Below, piece after piece: positions 1-7,887 of a stretch of DNA of 64,000 nucleotides. The DNA comes from JAJTHB01 sp033763775 (lineage in GTDB: Bacteria > Pseudomonadota > Alphaproteobacteria > Rickettsiales > SXRF01), in NCBI GenBank assembly GCA_033763775.1, contig JANRJW010000008.1:62001-126000 (forward strand). The letters are read 5' to 3'. Numbering within the stretch: the first letter of the stretch is position 1; every line of letters starts with the position of its first letter. The translations under genes were made by a program, and so were the position numbers. The notes under the pieces were generated by a model. It saw only the letters and a program-made list of their open reading frames with translations, ran no database searches and was not told the DNA's origin.

Positions 1-43
1 TGAGGGTGTTCTAGTTTGGTGTTCGCCTCACCCTACCTTTTTT

Positions 44-127
44 GTCATTCCCGCGAAAGCGGGAATCCAGCCATAGTTACTCTGGATCCCGGATCGCGCT
101 CGCGGCTGCGCGCTTGTCCGGGATGAC
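44..127. repeat. Palindromic dispersed element forming the 3' end of xerD
   Basis: Positions 44-70 form an arm beginning GTCATTCCCGCG that can fold on itself through CCCGCGAAAGCGGG. Positions 81-127 form the opposing arm, ending GGGATGAC. The same outer signature (GTCAT...ATGAC with internal GGAATCCAG or CTGGATCCC) recurs at 47066-47155 and 56440-56532, and a half copy lies inside a gene at 30697-30720. Here the element reaches into xerD: the stop codon and last 16 codons of that gene lie within it. Confidence 0.85.
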
Positions 128-1105
128 GCGGCGAGAAAGCGGATGTTTTTCTTCGACCAGCTGTTTCAGGTGAAGGCCAGCGACATGCGTGTAGATCTGG
201 GTGGTAGCGATGTCGCTATGACCAAGCAGCTCCTGAATCACTCGCAGGTCGGCGCCGCCTTCCAGCAGGTGGGTCGCGAAGCTGTGGCGCAGCGCGTGCG
301 GTGATATTTTTTCGGGATTAATCCCTGCCTTGATCGCCAGCTCTTTCAGCATGACGCCAAACTGCTGGCGTGTGATATGACCACTCGCGCGGTGGTAGGG
401 AAACAGGTAGGTGGATGACGGATGGCGGTTGACGGATGGCGACGAGGCGGATTTTTTTCTTTTTTCCTTCTCATTCGTCATCCGGGCTCCGTTATCCTGA
501 AGAAACATATCCCTGACTTTCAAATAGGAAGCCAGTGCCAGCCTTGCTTTAGCGCCCAGCGGCACAAGACGTTCCTTGCTGCCTTTGCCACGAACCAGCA
601 TGAAATCCTGCTTATGCACCGCAGATAGCGGCAGCGACACCAGTTCAGACACACGCAGCCCCGCCCCGTAGACCAGCTCAAGCATGGCAGAAAGCCTGAG
701 TCCTTTCGGACTATCGTCGAGCGCCGCGCACTCCAGCAGCAGGTGAATGTCATCAGCGGTGAGCACCTGCGGCAATGTTTTGGCAAGGCGCGGTGCTGCC
801 ACCGTGGCGGCAGGGTTATCTCGGCGCAGCTTTTCACTGTAAAGAAACTGAAAAAACTGCTTGATGGCAGACAGCCTGCGCGCCTGAGTCTGCGGCGAAA
901 GACCTCGTGCGCTGAGGGTGGCAAGATACGCCTCAATCGCCTGCGAGCGAAGATGGCTGAGACGCAGTTTATGCTGCTTGCCATAAGCAAGAAAATCTTC
1001 AAGATCACGCCGGTAAGCCGCCACGGTATGGCCGGAGGCGGCGCGTTCAGCGGCCATCATCTCCAGAAAGGCGTCGAGCTGATTACTGGCTGACAGCCCT
1101 GACAT
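77..1105 (-). CDS. xerD: Site-specific tyrosine recombinase XerD
   Basis: XerD acts with XerC at the chromosomal dif site to resolve dimers at division. The 342-residue product has the N-terminal SAM-like DNA-binding domain (about 10-100) and the full catalytic set: R151 in GLRVSEL, K174 or K176 in the beta-hairpin, H270 and R273 in HALRHSF, H296 in LLGHSD, and nucleophile Y305 in TQIYTHV. The family is usually near 300 residues. The excess is an internal lysine/serine-rich stretch at about 208-231, encoded by repeat-like DNA at 413-481, and a tail from V327 encoded by the palindromic element at 81-127. The start overlaps the end of a small upstream ORF by 23 bases. Placement beside aroK-aroB is usual in alphaproteobacteria and favours XerD over XerC. 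Confidence 0.93.
   Translation of the reverse strand: MSGLSASNQLDAFLEMMAAERAASGHTVAAYRRDLEDFLAYGKQHKLRLSHLRSQAIEAYLATLSARGLSPQTQARRLSAIKQFFQFLYSEKLRRDNPAATVAAPRLAKTLPQVLTADDIHLLLECAALDDSPKGLRLSAMLELVYGAGLRVSELVSLPLSAVHKQDFMLVRGKGSKERLVPLGAKARLALASYLKVRDMFLQDNGARMTNEKEKRKKSASSPSVNRHPSSTYLFPYHRASGHITRQQFGVMLKELAIKAGINPEKISPHALRHSFATHLLEGGADLRVIQELLGHSDIATTQIYTHVAGLHLKQLVEEKHPLSRRVIPDKRAAASAIRDPE
413..481. repeat. In-frame repeat insertion inside xerD
   Basis: The plus strand holds GATGACGGATGGCGG followed by a near copy, TTGACGGATGGCGA, then a T-rich stretch and an ATTCGTCATCC inverted counterpart. Closely related strings occur in alr at 62881-62909 and in inverted form at 62966-63006. The translated segment is low-complexity and absent from the ordinary XerD fold, lying between the K-bearing hairpin and the HxxR motif. 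Confidence 0.7.
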
Positions 1106-1238
1106 CGATCGGCTTTTCTACCGGCTGCTGCGGTGGGGTGATGGGCCGTGACAGCAGCACAAAAAACACCCCGAAGGTCAGCCCCACGAGCATCATCAGG
1201 AGCACGACAGGGCGGCAGTAGCGCGGCTTGGCTTGCAT
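1083..1238 (-). CDS. Small single-pass membrane protein, uncharacterised
   Basis: This is a 51-codon frame starting ATG at 1238 and ending TAA at 1083. The start is preceded by a purine-rich AAAGGAAA ribosome-binding site about 8 bases upstream. The product has a short basic head (QAKPRYCR), one strongly hydrophobic helix (roughly residues 11-29, ending FGVFFVLL), then a proline-rich tail. Its last 23 bases overlap the start of xerD in another frame, which suggests translational coupling. It lies where an N-terminal extension of aroK would otherwise be drawn on the other strand. The coherent membrane-protein pattern and ribosome-binding site favour this reading. I recognise no family. Confidence 0.5.
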   Translation of the reverse strand: MQAKPRYCRPVVLLMMLVGLTFGVFFVLLSRPITPPQQPVEKPIDVRAVSQ

Positions 1239-1300
1239 TTGCTAACGTTTCCTTTAATGGTAAGAACGATGAACCAGAAAAGACTAGCAGCAAACCGACT

Positions 1301-1843
1301 ATGGCTCAAGATGTGATGATGACCCTGAGCCGCCCCGTGGTGCTGGTGGGGCTGATGGGCGCTGGCAAAACCACCATTGGCAGACGCCTCGCACAAGCGC
1401 TGCATGTGCCATTCATTGATGCTGACCATGAAATTGTGGAGGCGGCAGGCTGCAGCATTTCTGATATTTTTGCGCTGTATGGCGAAGCCATTTTTCGTGA
1501 TCTCGAACAGCGTGTGCTGGTGCGCCTGATTGGCGCCAGCCCGTGCGTGCTGGCCACTGGCGGCGGCGCATTCATGAATCCGCTGATCAGGGAGGCGATT
1601 CAAACAGGCGCCACCTCGGTGTGGCTGAAGGCCGATCTGGATACGCTGGTGGAACGCACCGGAAAGCGTGATACCAGGCCGCTACTGCAGCATGGAGATC
1701 GCGGCGAAATCCTCGCACGGCTGATGCAGGAGCGCTATCCTGTCTACGAGCAGGCACACATTACCATCGATAGCAATGCCAGCGCCCATGAGGTGGTGGT
1801 TTCACGCATCATTAAGGCGCTGAAAGAGAGGTCGCATGACTGA
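1301..1843 (+). CDS. aroK: Shikimate kinase
   Basis: AroK phosphorylates shikimate to shikimate 3-phosphate with ATP in the pre-chorismate pathway. The Walker A loop GLMGAGKTT lies near the N-terminus, followed by the substrate-binding DADHEIV segment, the conserved FRDLE, the GGGA loop (ATGGGAF) and the lid-region TRPLL. From ATG 1301 the protein has 180 residues, normal for the family. A frame open back to 1148 would add 51 residues of low-complexity sequence that covers the opposite-strand small ORF, so I prefer 1301; ATGs at 1316 and 1319 are also possible. No strong ribosome-binding site is visible. The stop overlaps the aroB start by 8 bases, indicating one transcript. Confidence 0.93.
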   Translation: MAQDVMMTLSRPVVLVGLMGAGKTTIGRRLAQALHVPFIDADHEIVEAAGCSISDIFALYGEAIFRDLEQRVLVRLIGASPCVLATGGGAFMNPLIREAIQTGATSVWLKADLDTLVERTGKRDTRPLLQHGDRGEILARLMQERYPVYEQAHITIDSNASAHEVVVSRIIKALKERSHD

Positions 1844-2942
1844 CACCGTGCGCGTGGAGCTGGAGCGCAGAAGCTATGATATTCTTGTGGGCGAGCGCCT
1901 GCTTTCCAGAGCCGGCGAGCTGATGAAGCCCATCTGCGGCGAGTCGCTGGTCATCGTTATCAGCGACCGGCAGGTGGCACGGTTTTATCTGCACCGTTTA
2001 ACCGGCGCGCTGGAAGATGCTGGCATTCGTAGCCGAACCGTGCTGGTGGATGCAGGAGAAGGCAGCAAAAGCCTCAGTGTCTATGCGACGCTGATGGAGC
2101 AGATACTCGAGCACAAACCAGACCGCAGCACCGTGCTGGTGGCACTCGGCGGCGGTGTGGTAGGAGATTTAACCGGCTTTGCCGCCGCCACTTTGCTTCG
2201 CGGCGTACGCTTTATCCAGATTCCCACCACATTGCTCGCGCAGGTCGATAGCTCGGTGGGCGGCAAAACTGGTATCAACTCCGCCCATGGCAAAAACTTG
2301 ATTGGCGCGTTTCACCAGCCCTCGCTGGTGATGGCCGACATCGCCACTCTGACCACCCTGCCCGTTCGCGAAAAACTGGCCGGCTATGCGGAAATTGTGA
2401 AATATGGCCTGATTCAGGATGCCGATTTTTTCAGCTGGCTGGAAACCCATGGCACGGCGCTGCTCGGCGGTGACAGCGCGGCGGCCATACGGGCCGTAAC
2501 GCGCAGCTGCCGGTCTAAAGCAGCGATTGTCAGCGCGGATGAAACCGAGCAAGGACAGCGCGCGCTGCTGAATTTTGGCCACACATTCGGCCATGCGCTG
2601 GAAGCAGAAACCGGATTTTCAGACCTGCTGCTGCACGGCGAAGCTGTCGCGGTTGGCATGGTGGCAGCACTGCGCCTTTCGGTGCGCATGGGGCTGTGCC
2701 CACCCGAAGATCTGGAACGCACGCTTGCGCATTACCGCAGTACCGGCCTGCCGGCCTGCCTGAACGCCATTGCCCGCGACTGGTCGCCCGACGCGCTGCT
2801 GGCGCACATGACGCGCGATAAAAAAGCTAAAAATGGCCAGCTGACATTGATTCTATCGCGCGGTATCGGCCGCGCATTCATCCAACATGATGTGGCGCCA
2901 GCGCTTGTGCTCGAGGCACTTGCAGCAAGCCTTGAGGCATAA
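1836..2942 (+). CDS. aroB: 3-dehydroquinate synthase
   Basis: AroB converts DAHP to 3-dehydroquinate, the second shikimate-pathway step, using NAD+ and a divalent metal. The 368-residue protein has the NAD-binding GGGVVGDLTGF (about 107-117), the PTTLLAQVDSSVGGKTGIN block, and the metal-binding histidines in NFGHTFGHALE (about 245-255) and LLLHGEAVAVGM (about 264-275). It overlaps aroK by 8 bases, so the two shikimate enzymes are probably translationally coupled. Length and motifs are complete. Confidence 0.96.
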   Translation: MTDTVRVELERRSYDILVGERLLSRAGELMKPICGESLVIVISDRQVARFYLHRLTGALEDAGIRSRTVLVDAGEGSKSLSVYATLMEQILEHKPDRSTVLVALGGGVVGDLTGFAAATLLRGVRFIQIPTTLLAQVDSSVGGKTGINSAHGKNLIGAFHQPSLVMADIATLTTLPVREKLAGYAEIVKYGLIQDADFFSWLETHGTALLGGDSAAAIRAVTRSCRSKAAIVSADETEQGQRALLNFGHTFGHALEAETGFSDLLLHGEAVAVGMVAALRLSVRMGLCPPEDLERTLAHYRSTGLPACLNAIARDWSPDALLAHMTRDKKAKNGQLTLILSRGIGRAFIQHDVAPALVLEALAASLEA

Positions 2943-2958
2943 TATAGTCCGGATTCTT

Positions 2959-3516
2959 ATGTCGGAACTTACATTCATGGAACCAGAAACCCAGATTTTC
3001 AGTGCGCCACGCGCCATGGCCGCAGATGGTACGATTATCCGCGCGATGGTGCTTTCAGATATCGATGCGGTCTGCGACATGGCGGCGCGTATCTGGCGCC
3101 AGCATTATGTGCCGGAGATTGTCACCGCCGGCCAGATTGAATACATGCTGCCACGCATTTATAACCCGGATATCATCAAAAAAAACATGCTGGATCGCAA
3201 GCAGCGTTTCTGGATCATGCTCAAAGACAATGAACCAGTAGGCTACGCTGCCGCCGAACCACGCGGCGATGGCGTGTGGTTTCTGGATAAACTCTATGTG
3301 GATATGGATAAACAGCGTGGCGGTCTTGGCGCGCGTCTGCTGGCGGCGGTGCTGCTGGAAACACATCCCAAAGAGCTGGCGCTGCGTGTGAACCGCAAGA
3401 ATTACAAAGCCATTAATTTTTATTTCAGGCAGGGATTTTTCATTCAGGGGCTGGATTGCCTCGACATTGGCGGCGGCTATGTGATGGATGATTTCCTGAT
3501 GAGAAAGATCGTGTAG
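2959..3516 (+). CDS. GNAT-family N-acetyltransferase
   Basis: The 185-residue protein has a C-terminal GNAT fold: a central strand segment GYAAAEPR, LDKLYVD, an acetyl-CoA-binding loop of the form RGGLGARLL (about 120-128), and the NYKAINFYFRQGF segment typical of RimI-like enzymes. The substrate is not evident. The open frame extends upstream into aroB, but ATG 2959 is the first start clear of aroB. ATG 2977 is an alternative, and neither has a strong ribosome-binding site. It lies 16 bases after aroB and 6 bases before the CorC-type gene, so it is probably co-transcribed with them. Confidence 0.85.
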   Translation: MSELTFMEPETQIFSAPRAMAADGTIIRAMVLSDIDAVCDMAARIWRQHYVPEIVTAGQIEYMLPRIYNPDIIKKNMLDRKQRFWIMLKDNEPVGYAAAEPRGDGVWFLDKLYVDMDKQRGGLGARLLAAVLLETHPKELALRVNRKNYKAINFYFRQGFFIQGLDCLDIGGGYVMDDFLMRKIV

Positions 3517-3522
3517 TCGGCC

Positions 3523-4833
3523 ATGCCCGAACTGGACAACGAGATCATCTTTTATGGTCTCACGATTCTGATTTTTCTACTGATATCAGCTTTTTTTTCC
3601 GCTGCGGAAACAGCCATGACCGCGGTATCGCGCGCGCGCCTTTACCAGCTGGTGATTGACGGCAACAAGCGCGCACAAACGGTCAGCCGGCTGCGGCGCA
3701 ACAAGGAAGCAACCATCGGCACTGTGCTGCTGGGCAACAATGCGGTTAATATCGCCGCCTCGACCATTGCCACCACCCTCACCATCCGGCTGTTTGGCAC
3801 AGAAGAAGGCGGGCTGGTGATCGTCACCGTGGTGATGACGCTGCTGGTAGTGATTTTCACCGAGGTGCTGCCTAAAACCTTTGCGATTCAGAATGCAGAG
3901 CGCGTCTCGCTCGCGCTGTCGCCTGCGCTGAGCATTCTGGTCAAGCTGCTCTATCCTATTACCTATACCATTCAGATGATCATCCGCGCCGTTCTCAAAC
4001 TTTTTGGTGTCGATATCACCCAGAGTAACACGCTGATTTCCGCGACCGACGTCGTGCGCGGCACCATTGAGCTGCATCACCGCGAGGGCAAGCTGATCAA
4101 GCAGGATCGTGACATGCTGGGCAGCATCCTCGATTTAAATGATATTGAGGTGAATGATATCATGATCCACCGCATGGAGGTGGAAACCATTGATGCCACG
4201 CTTCCCGCGCCGGAGTTGATTAAACAGGCCGTTTCCACCATGCATAGCCGCATTCCGTTGTGGCGCGGCGAGCCGGACAACATCATCGGCATTTTGCATG
4301 TCAAAGATCTCGTCAAGGCGATGAGCGGCAGGCTGGGCACGCTCTCCAGCGAGGATATTGTCGCCATCTGCCACAAGCCGTGGTTCATTCCGGAAACCAC
4401 CAGCCTGCACGACCAGCTGCTGGCTTTCCGCAGCCGCCGACAACATTTTGCGCTGGTGGTGGATGAATATGGCAGCTGGCAGGGCATTGTCACACTGGAA
4501 GATATTATTGAGGAAATTGTTGGCAATATTGATGATGAGCACGACGAAACTTCCCGCGATGTTCAAAAAATTAATGACCAGTCTTATCTGGTGAGCGGCT
4601 CGGTGACGCTACGTGATTTGAAACGCCAGCTCGACTGGGAACTGCCGGACGAGCATGCCTCCACCATCGCTGGCCTGCTGATTCACGAGGCGCAGACCAT
4701 TCCTTCCGTAGGCGAGCATTTTTTTCTTCATGGTTTCCGCTTTACCGTGGTGGAAAAAGACGATACCCAGCTTTCCCTGCTGCGCATTGAGAAGCTGGCA
4801 AGCACCCAGCCAACCGATGATGGTGAGCTGTGA
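3523..4833 (+). CDS. HlyC/CorC-family membrane protein with CBS pair
   Basis: The 436-residue protein has an N-terminal CNNM/DUF21 transmembrane domain (about 1-190, beginning with a hydrophobic helix and SAFFSAAETAM), a CBS pair (about 205-340, including LHVKDLVKAM and GIVTLEDIIEEIVG), and a C-terminal CorC_HlyC domain (about 345-425, with VSGSVTLRDLKRQL). Proteins of this architecture are inner-membrane transporters or regulators associated with Mg2+/Co2+ export. Ion specificity cannot be read from sequence. The stop TGA overlaps the GTG start of the following small gene by four bases. Confidence 0.92.
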   Translation: MPELDNEIIFYGLTILIFLLISAFFSAAETAMTAVSRARLYQLVIDGNKRAQTVSRLRRNKEATIGTVLLGNNAVNIAASTIATTLTIRLFGTEEGGLVIVTVVMTLLVVIFTEVLPKTFAIQNAERVSLALSPALSILVKLLYPITYTIQMIIRAVLKLFGVDITQSNTLISATDVVRGTIELHHREGKLIKQDRDMLGSILDLNDIEVNDIMIHRMEVETIDATLPAPELIKQAVSTMHSRIPLWRGEPDNIIGILHVKDLVKAMSGRLGTLSSEDIVAICHKPWFIPETTSLHDQLLAFRSRRQHFALVVDEYGSWQGIVTLEDIIEEIVGNIDDEHDETSRDVQKINDQSYLVSGSVTLRDLKRQLDWELPDEHASTIAGLLIHEAQTIPSVGEHFFLHGFRFTVVEKDDTQLSLLRIEKLASTQPTDDGEL

Positions 4834-5030
4834 GCCGCCCGCCGCAGAGCGATGGCTACATTGTGGAATACGTGGCGATTGGCACGTCGGTGAAAGTAAC
4901 CGCGTTTGACCCGGCAACACTCACCGAAGCCAGCATCGTTGCGCCTTCAGGCGCGTCGCAGCAGGATATGGCGCAGCTGGCGGTGCGCAAGCTGGAATAT
5001 GTGCTGGGCAAGAAACAGGCAGGCGAGTGA
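4830..5030 (+). CDS. Small conserved protein resembling DUF6898
   Basis: This 66-residue soluble protein starts at GTG 4830, overlapping the previous stop in a GTGA arrangement. Its core (VEYVAIGTSVKVTAFDPAT, then a helix ending AVRKLEYVL) resembles the small alphaproteobacterial family I know as DUF6898. The family match is from memory and unchecked. It is sandwiched with overlapping ends between the CorC-like gene and the PBP1A gene, which argues that it is really translated. Function unknown. Confidence 0.7.
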   Translation: MSRPPQSDGYIVEYVAIGTSVKVTAFDPATLTEASIVAPSGASQQDMAQLAVRKLEYVLGKKQAGE

Positions 5031-7093
5031 TGGTACGGCTTTTTAAACGACGCAAACCCCGGCGCAAATACCCCACCTATCGCTCGCGCAGGCCGCCCGC
5101 GCTGGAATCAAGCCGCGCAGTCAAACGCCAGCCGCGCGATGATAGTGCGCGCAGCGAGCGAAAACCCGCACGCAGCCCCGCACGCCGAAGCACTGGCGGG
5201 TTTGGCTATCTTCTGCGCCGCGGGCTGCTCTATGGCACGATGGCTGGCGGCGCATTCCTTGGCTATGTCTGGCTGACGTTGCCGGATATTGACGGGCTGA
5301 ATCGTTTCCTGAAAACCCCGAGCATTGTGGTCAAGGCCGACGATGGCAAAATCATCGGCAGCTTCGGCGATGTGTATGGCGATTATGTGCGTTTCGAAGA
5401 ATTTCCCACCGCACTGGTCGATGCCGTGATGGCCACGGAAGACCGCAATTTTTATTACCATTTCGGGGTGGATCCGCTGGGGCTTGCCCGCGCCATGGTG
5501 GCTAATTTTCAGGCCGGCCGCGTGGTGCAGGGCGGCAGCACCATCACCCAGCAGGTGGCAAAAAACGTCTTCCTGACGCCCGAACGCTCGATGATGCGCA
5601 AGCTGCGCGAAATGATTCTCGCCTTCAAGCTGGAATATCGTTTTTCCAAACAGGATATCATGGCGATTTACTTAAACCGCGTCTATCTCGGCGCGGGCAC
5701 GTACGGGGTGGACGCTGCCTCACGTCGCTATTTCGATAAATCCGCGCGCGAGATTAACCTAAGCGAAGCAGCTATTCTTGCCGGTCTGCTTAAAGCGCCG
5801 TCGCGCTTTGCACCCACCAGCAACCCTACCCGCGCCAAACAACGCGCCGAACAGGTGCTGGTGAATATGCAGGACGCTGGCTATTTAAGCGAAGCGCAGA
5901 CAACACGCGCCCGCGCGCAGCTGAGGGAAGCGATGAGCACCCGCCAGCGTGAAACACAAGGCAGCATGTATTTTGCGGAATGGGTGGCCGATCAGGTGCC
6001 CGATCTGATTGGCCAGACACAGGAAGATGTGGTGGTGATTTCCACCCTGAAGTCCGAGCTGCAGGACGCCGCAGAAAAAGCCCTCACCGCCGCGCTGGAA
6101 AAAGACGGACAGAAAGAAAAAGTGTCGCAAGCGGCGCTGGTGTCGATGACACCGGATGGCGCGGTGCTGGCGATGATGGGCGGGCGCAGCTACGGCGAGA
6201 GCCAATTTAACCGCGCCACCCAATCGCAGCGCCAGCCCGGCTCGGCCTTTAAACTTTTTGTCTATCTGGCCGGGCTGGAGGACGGCATGTCGCCGGATAT
6301 GCTGGTGGAAGACGCACCGATCACCATCCCCATTCCCGGCGGGAGCTGGAGCCCGAAAAACTACACAGGCCGCTTTGAAGGCGCGATCACGCTGCGCGAA
6401 GCAGTGGCAGAATCGATCAACACTATCGCCGCGATGATTGCGCAGCAGGCTGGCGTTCAGACCGTGGTGGATATGGCGCAGCGCCTTGGCATTAGCTCAC
6501 CGCTTATTGCGGTTCCCAGCATTGCGCTTGGCTCCACTGAAGTAACCCTGCTGGAACTGACCACCGCCTATGCCCATCTGCCCGCTGGCGGCCAGGTGGT
6601 GATACCGCGCGGCATTCAGCGTATTGAAACCAGCCAGGGCAGTCTGCTTTATGAATACACGCCCGATCAGCGCGCACAGGTGCTCAGCACCAACACGGTG
6701 AATATGATGAATGACATGCTGATGGCGGTCACCACCAGCGGCACCGGCAGGCGGGCACAGTTTGGCCGCGCCATCGCTGGAAAAACGGGTACGACGTCTG
6801 ATTACAAAGATGCCTGGTTTATCGGTTACAGCGCCCAGCTGGCGACCGGTGTATGGGTGGGCAATGACGACAACATGCCCATGAAAAAAGTCACCGGTGG
6901 CGGCATGCCGGCCGGCATCTGGCGTGACTACATGAAAGTAGCGACGGCCGATCAGCCCGCGCTTGGTCTGCCGACTGAATTTCAAGAAAATCAGCGTCTG
7001 CCATGGCAAGCCGGCGAGCCAGCAGATGCGGCTGGCTCGGTGCAGGATCTCAAGCTGGGGCCAAGCTTCTGGGACAAGCTGATGCGTGAATAA
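5030..7093 (+). CDS. mrcA: Penicillin-binding protein 1A (bifunctional peptidoglycan synthase)
   Basis: This class A PBP polymerises glycan strands and cross-links peptides in the periplasm. A basic cytoplasmic head is followed by a single anchor helix (about 65-85, GTMAGGAFLGYVWL). The GT51 glycosyltransferase domain shows ATEDRNFYYHFGVD, GGSTITQQVAKN and IYLNRVYLGAGTYGV. The transpeptidase domain shows SAFK (SxxK, in RQPGSAFKLF), SIN (SxN) and KTGT (in AGKTGTTSDYKDAW). A GTG at 5027 and an ATG at 5030 are both possible starts, and the previous gene's stop is shared with this junction. At about 687 residues it is a little shorter than the E. coli enzyme. Confidence 0.94.
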   Translation: MVRLFKRRKPRRKYPTYRSRRPPALESSRAVKRQPRDDSARSERKPARSPARRSTGGFGYLLRRGLLYGTMAGGAFLGYVWLTLPDIDGLNRFLKTPSIVVKADDGKIIGSFGDVYGDYVRFEEFPTALVDAVMATEDRNFYYHFGVDPLGLARAMVANFQAGRVVQGGSTITQQVAKNVFLTPERSMMRKLREMILAFKLEYRFSKQDIMAIYLNRVYLGAGTYGVDAASRRYFDKSAREINLSEAAILAGLLKAPSRFAPTSNPTRAKQRAEQVLVNMQDAGYLSEAQTTRARAQLREAMSTRQRETQGSMYFAEWVADQVPDLIGQTQEDVVVISTLKSELQDAAEKALTAALEKDGQKEKVSQAALVSMTPDGAVLAMMGGRSYGESQFNRATQSQRQPGSAFKLFVYLAGLEDGMSPDMLVEDAPITIPIPGGSWSPKNYTGRFEGAITLREAVAESINTIAAMIAQQAGVQTVVDMAQRLGISSPLIAVPSIALGSTEVTLLELTTAYAHLPAGGQVVIPRGIQRIETSQGSLLYEYTPDQRAQVLSTNTVNMMNDMLMAVTTSGTGRRAQFGRAIAGKTGTTSDYKDAWFIGYSAQLATGVWVGNDDNMPMKKVTGGGMPAGIWRDYMKVATADQPALGLPTEFQENQRLPWQAGEPADAAGSVQDLKLGPSFWDKLMRE

Positions 7094-7795
7094 TCAGGCG
7101 CAGAAACGATACAGCTCATTGCCATGTTGTTTGAGCCAGCCGCGCCAGCGCTCATAATCCGGACAGAGTGAACCCACCACCCGCCAGAAAGCCGGGCTGT
7201 GATTAAGATGCACAAGATGCGCGACCTCGTGGCACACCACATAATCCAGCACCTCATACGGCGCGAGCACAAGGCGCCATGAAAATGACAGATGCCCGCG
7301 CTGGTTGCAGCTGCCCCAATGTGAATGAGTATCGCGCAGACCAACACGCCGGATGGCAACGCCCAGCGTAGCGGCATGCTGCTTCGCCAGACGCACTATT
7401 TCTTCGCGCGCGCATTTCACGAGCGCATCGCGGACGCGGCGTGCCAGAAATGCACGGTCGCCATACACCAGCAACCGCCCCTCATCCTGAAGCGGGCAGG
7501 TCGTGATGTGCGCCGTTCCCCTGCCCCCGCGATACTCAATCACGCAGGGCCTACCCAGAACCGATAGCCGCAGCCCCTCATCCAACGTGATTCTGGGTGG
7601 CTTTTTGCCGAGCTGCTGTTCAATCCAGCCGCGCTTTTCTTCAAGAAAAGACAGGCCTTGCTTTATCGATACGAACCGGGGTAAAGTCAGCGTTAAGGAA
7701 TGGTTAATGGGTTGGTAGCGCAGCACCATGCTGCGGCTTTTCGGGTGTTTGCGAATCACAACCTCGATGGGCTGCTGCTGAATGATGAATTGCAT
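7094..7795 (-). CDS. YgjP-like M48-related metalloprotease (DUF45)
   Basis: The 233-residue protein has the zinc-protease signature CHEVAHLVHLNHSPAFWRVV near the C-terminus, where the HExxH histidines and a downstream histidine would bind zinc. Upstream is RDTHSHWGSCNQRGHLSFSWRL, the conserved block of the YgjP/DUF45 family. I chose ATG 7795 (MQFIIQQQ) because the frame upstream of it does not look like protein. The gene is convergent with the PBP1A gene (stops adjacent) and divergent from dnaG. The physiological substrate is unknown. Confidence 0.85.
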   Translation of the reverse strand: MQFIIQQQPIEVVIRKHPKSRSMVLRYQPINHSLTLTLPRFVSIKQGLSFLEEKRGWIEQQLGKKPPRITLDEGLRLSVLGRPCVIEYRGGRGTAHITTCPLQDEGRLLVYGDRAFLARRVRDALVKCAREEIVRLAKQHAATLGVAIRRVGLRDTHSHWGSCNQRGHLSFSWRLVLAPYEVLDYVVCHEVAHLVHLNHSPAFWRVVGSLCPDYERWRGWLKQHGNELYRFCA

Positions 7796-7887
7796 GACGC
7801 TATCTGATGTGACCTGATGGAAACATCTTCCACCATTTCCTGCCCGCCTGCAACCTGCCTGTGTTATGAACGGACGAGGAACTGACC

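Noticed and set aside
44..127. Attachment site or integration scar at xerD
   Set aside because: The same element occurs at many other places without an integrase or prophage next to it, so a dispersed repeat explains it.
1148..1300. N-terminal extension of AroK from an upstream ATG
   Set aside because: The residues are low-complexity, unlike any shikimate kinase start, and lie antisense to a better small ORF.
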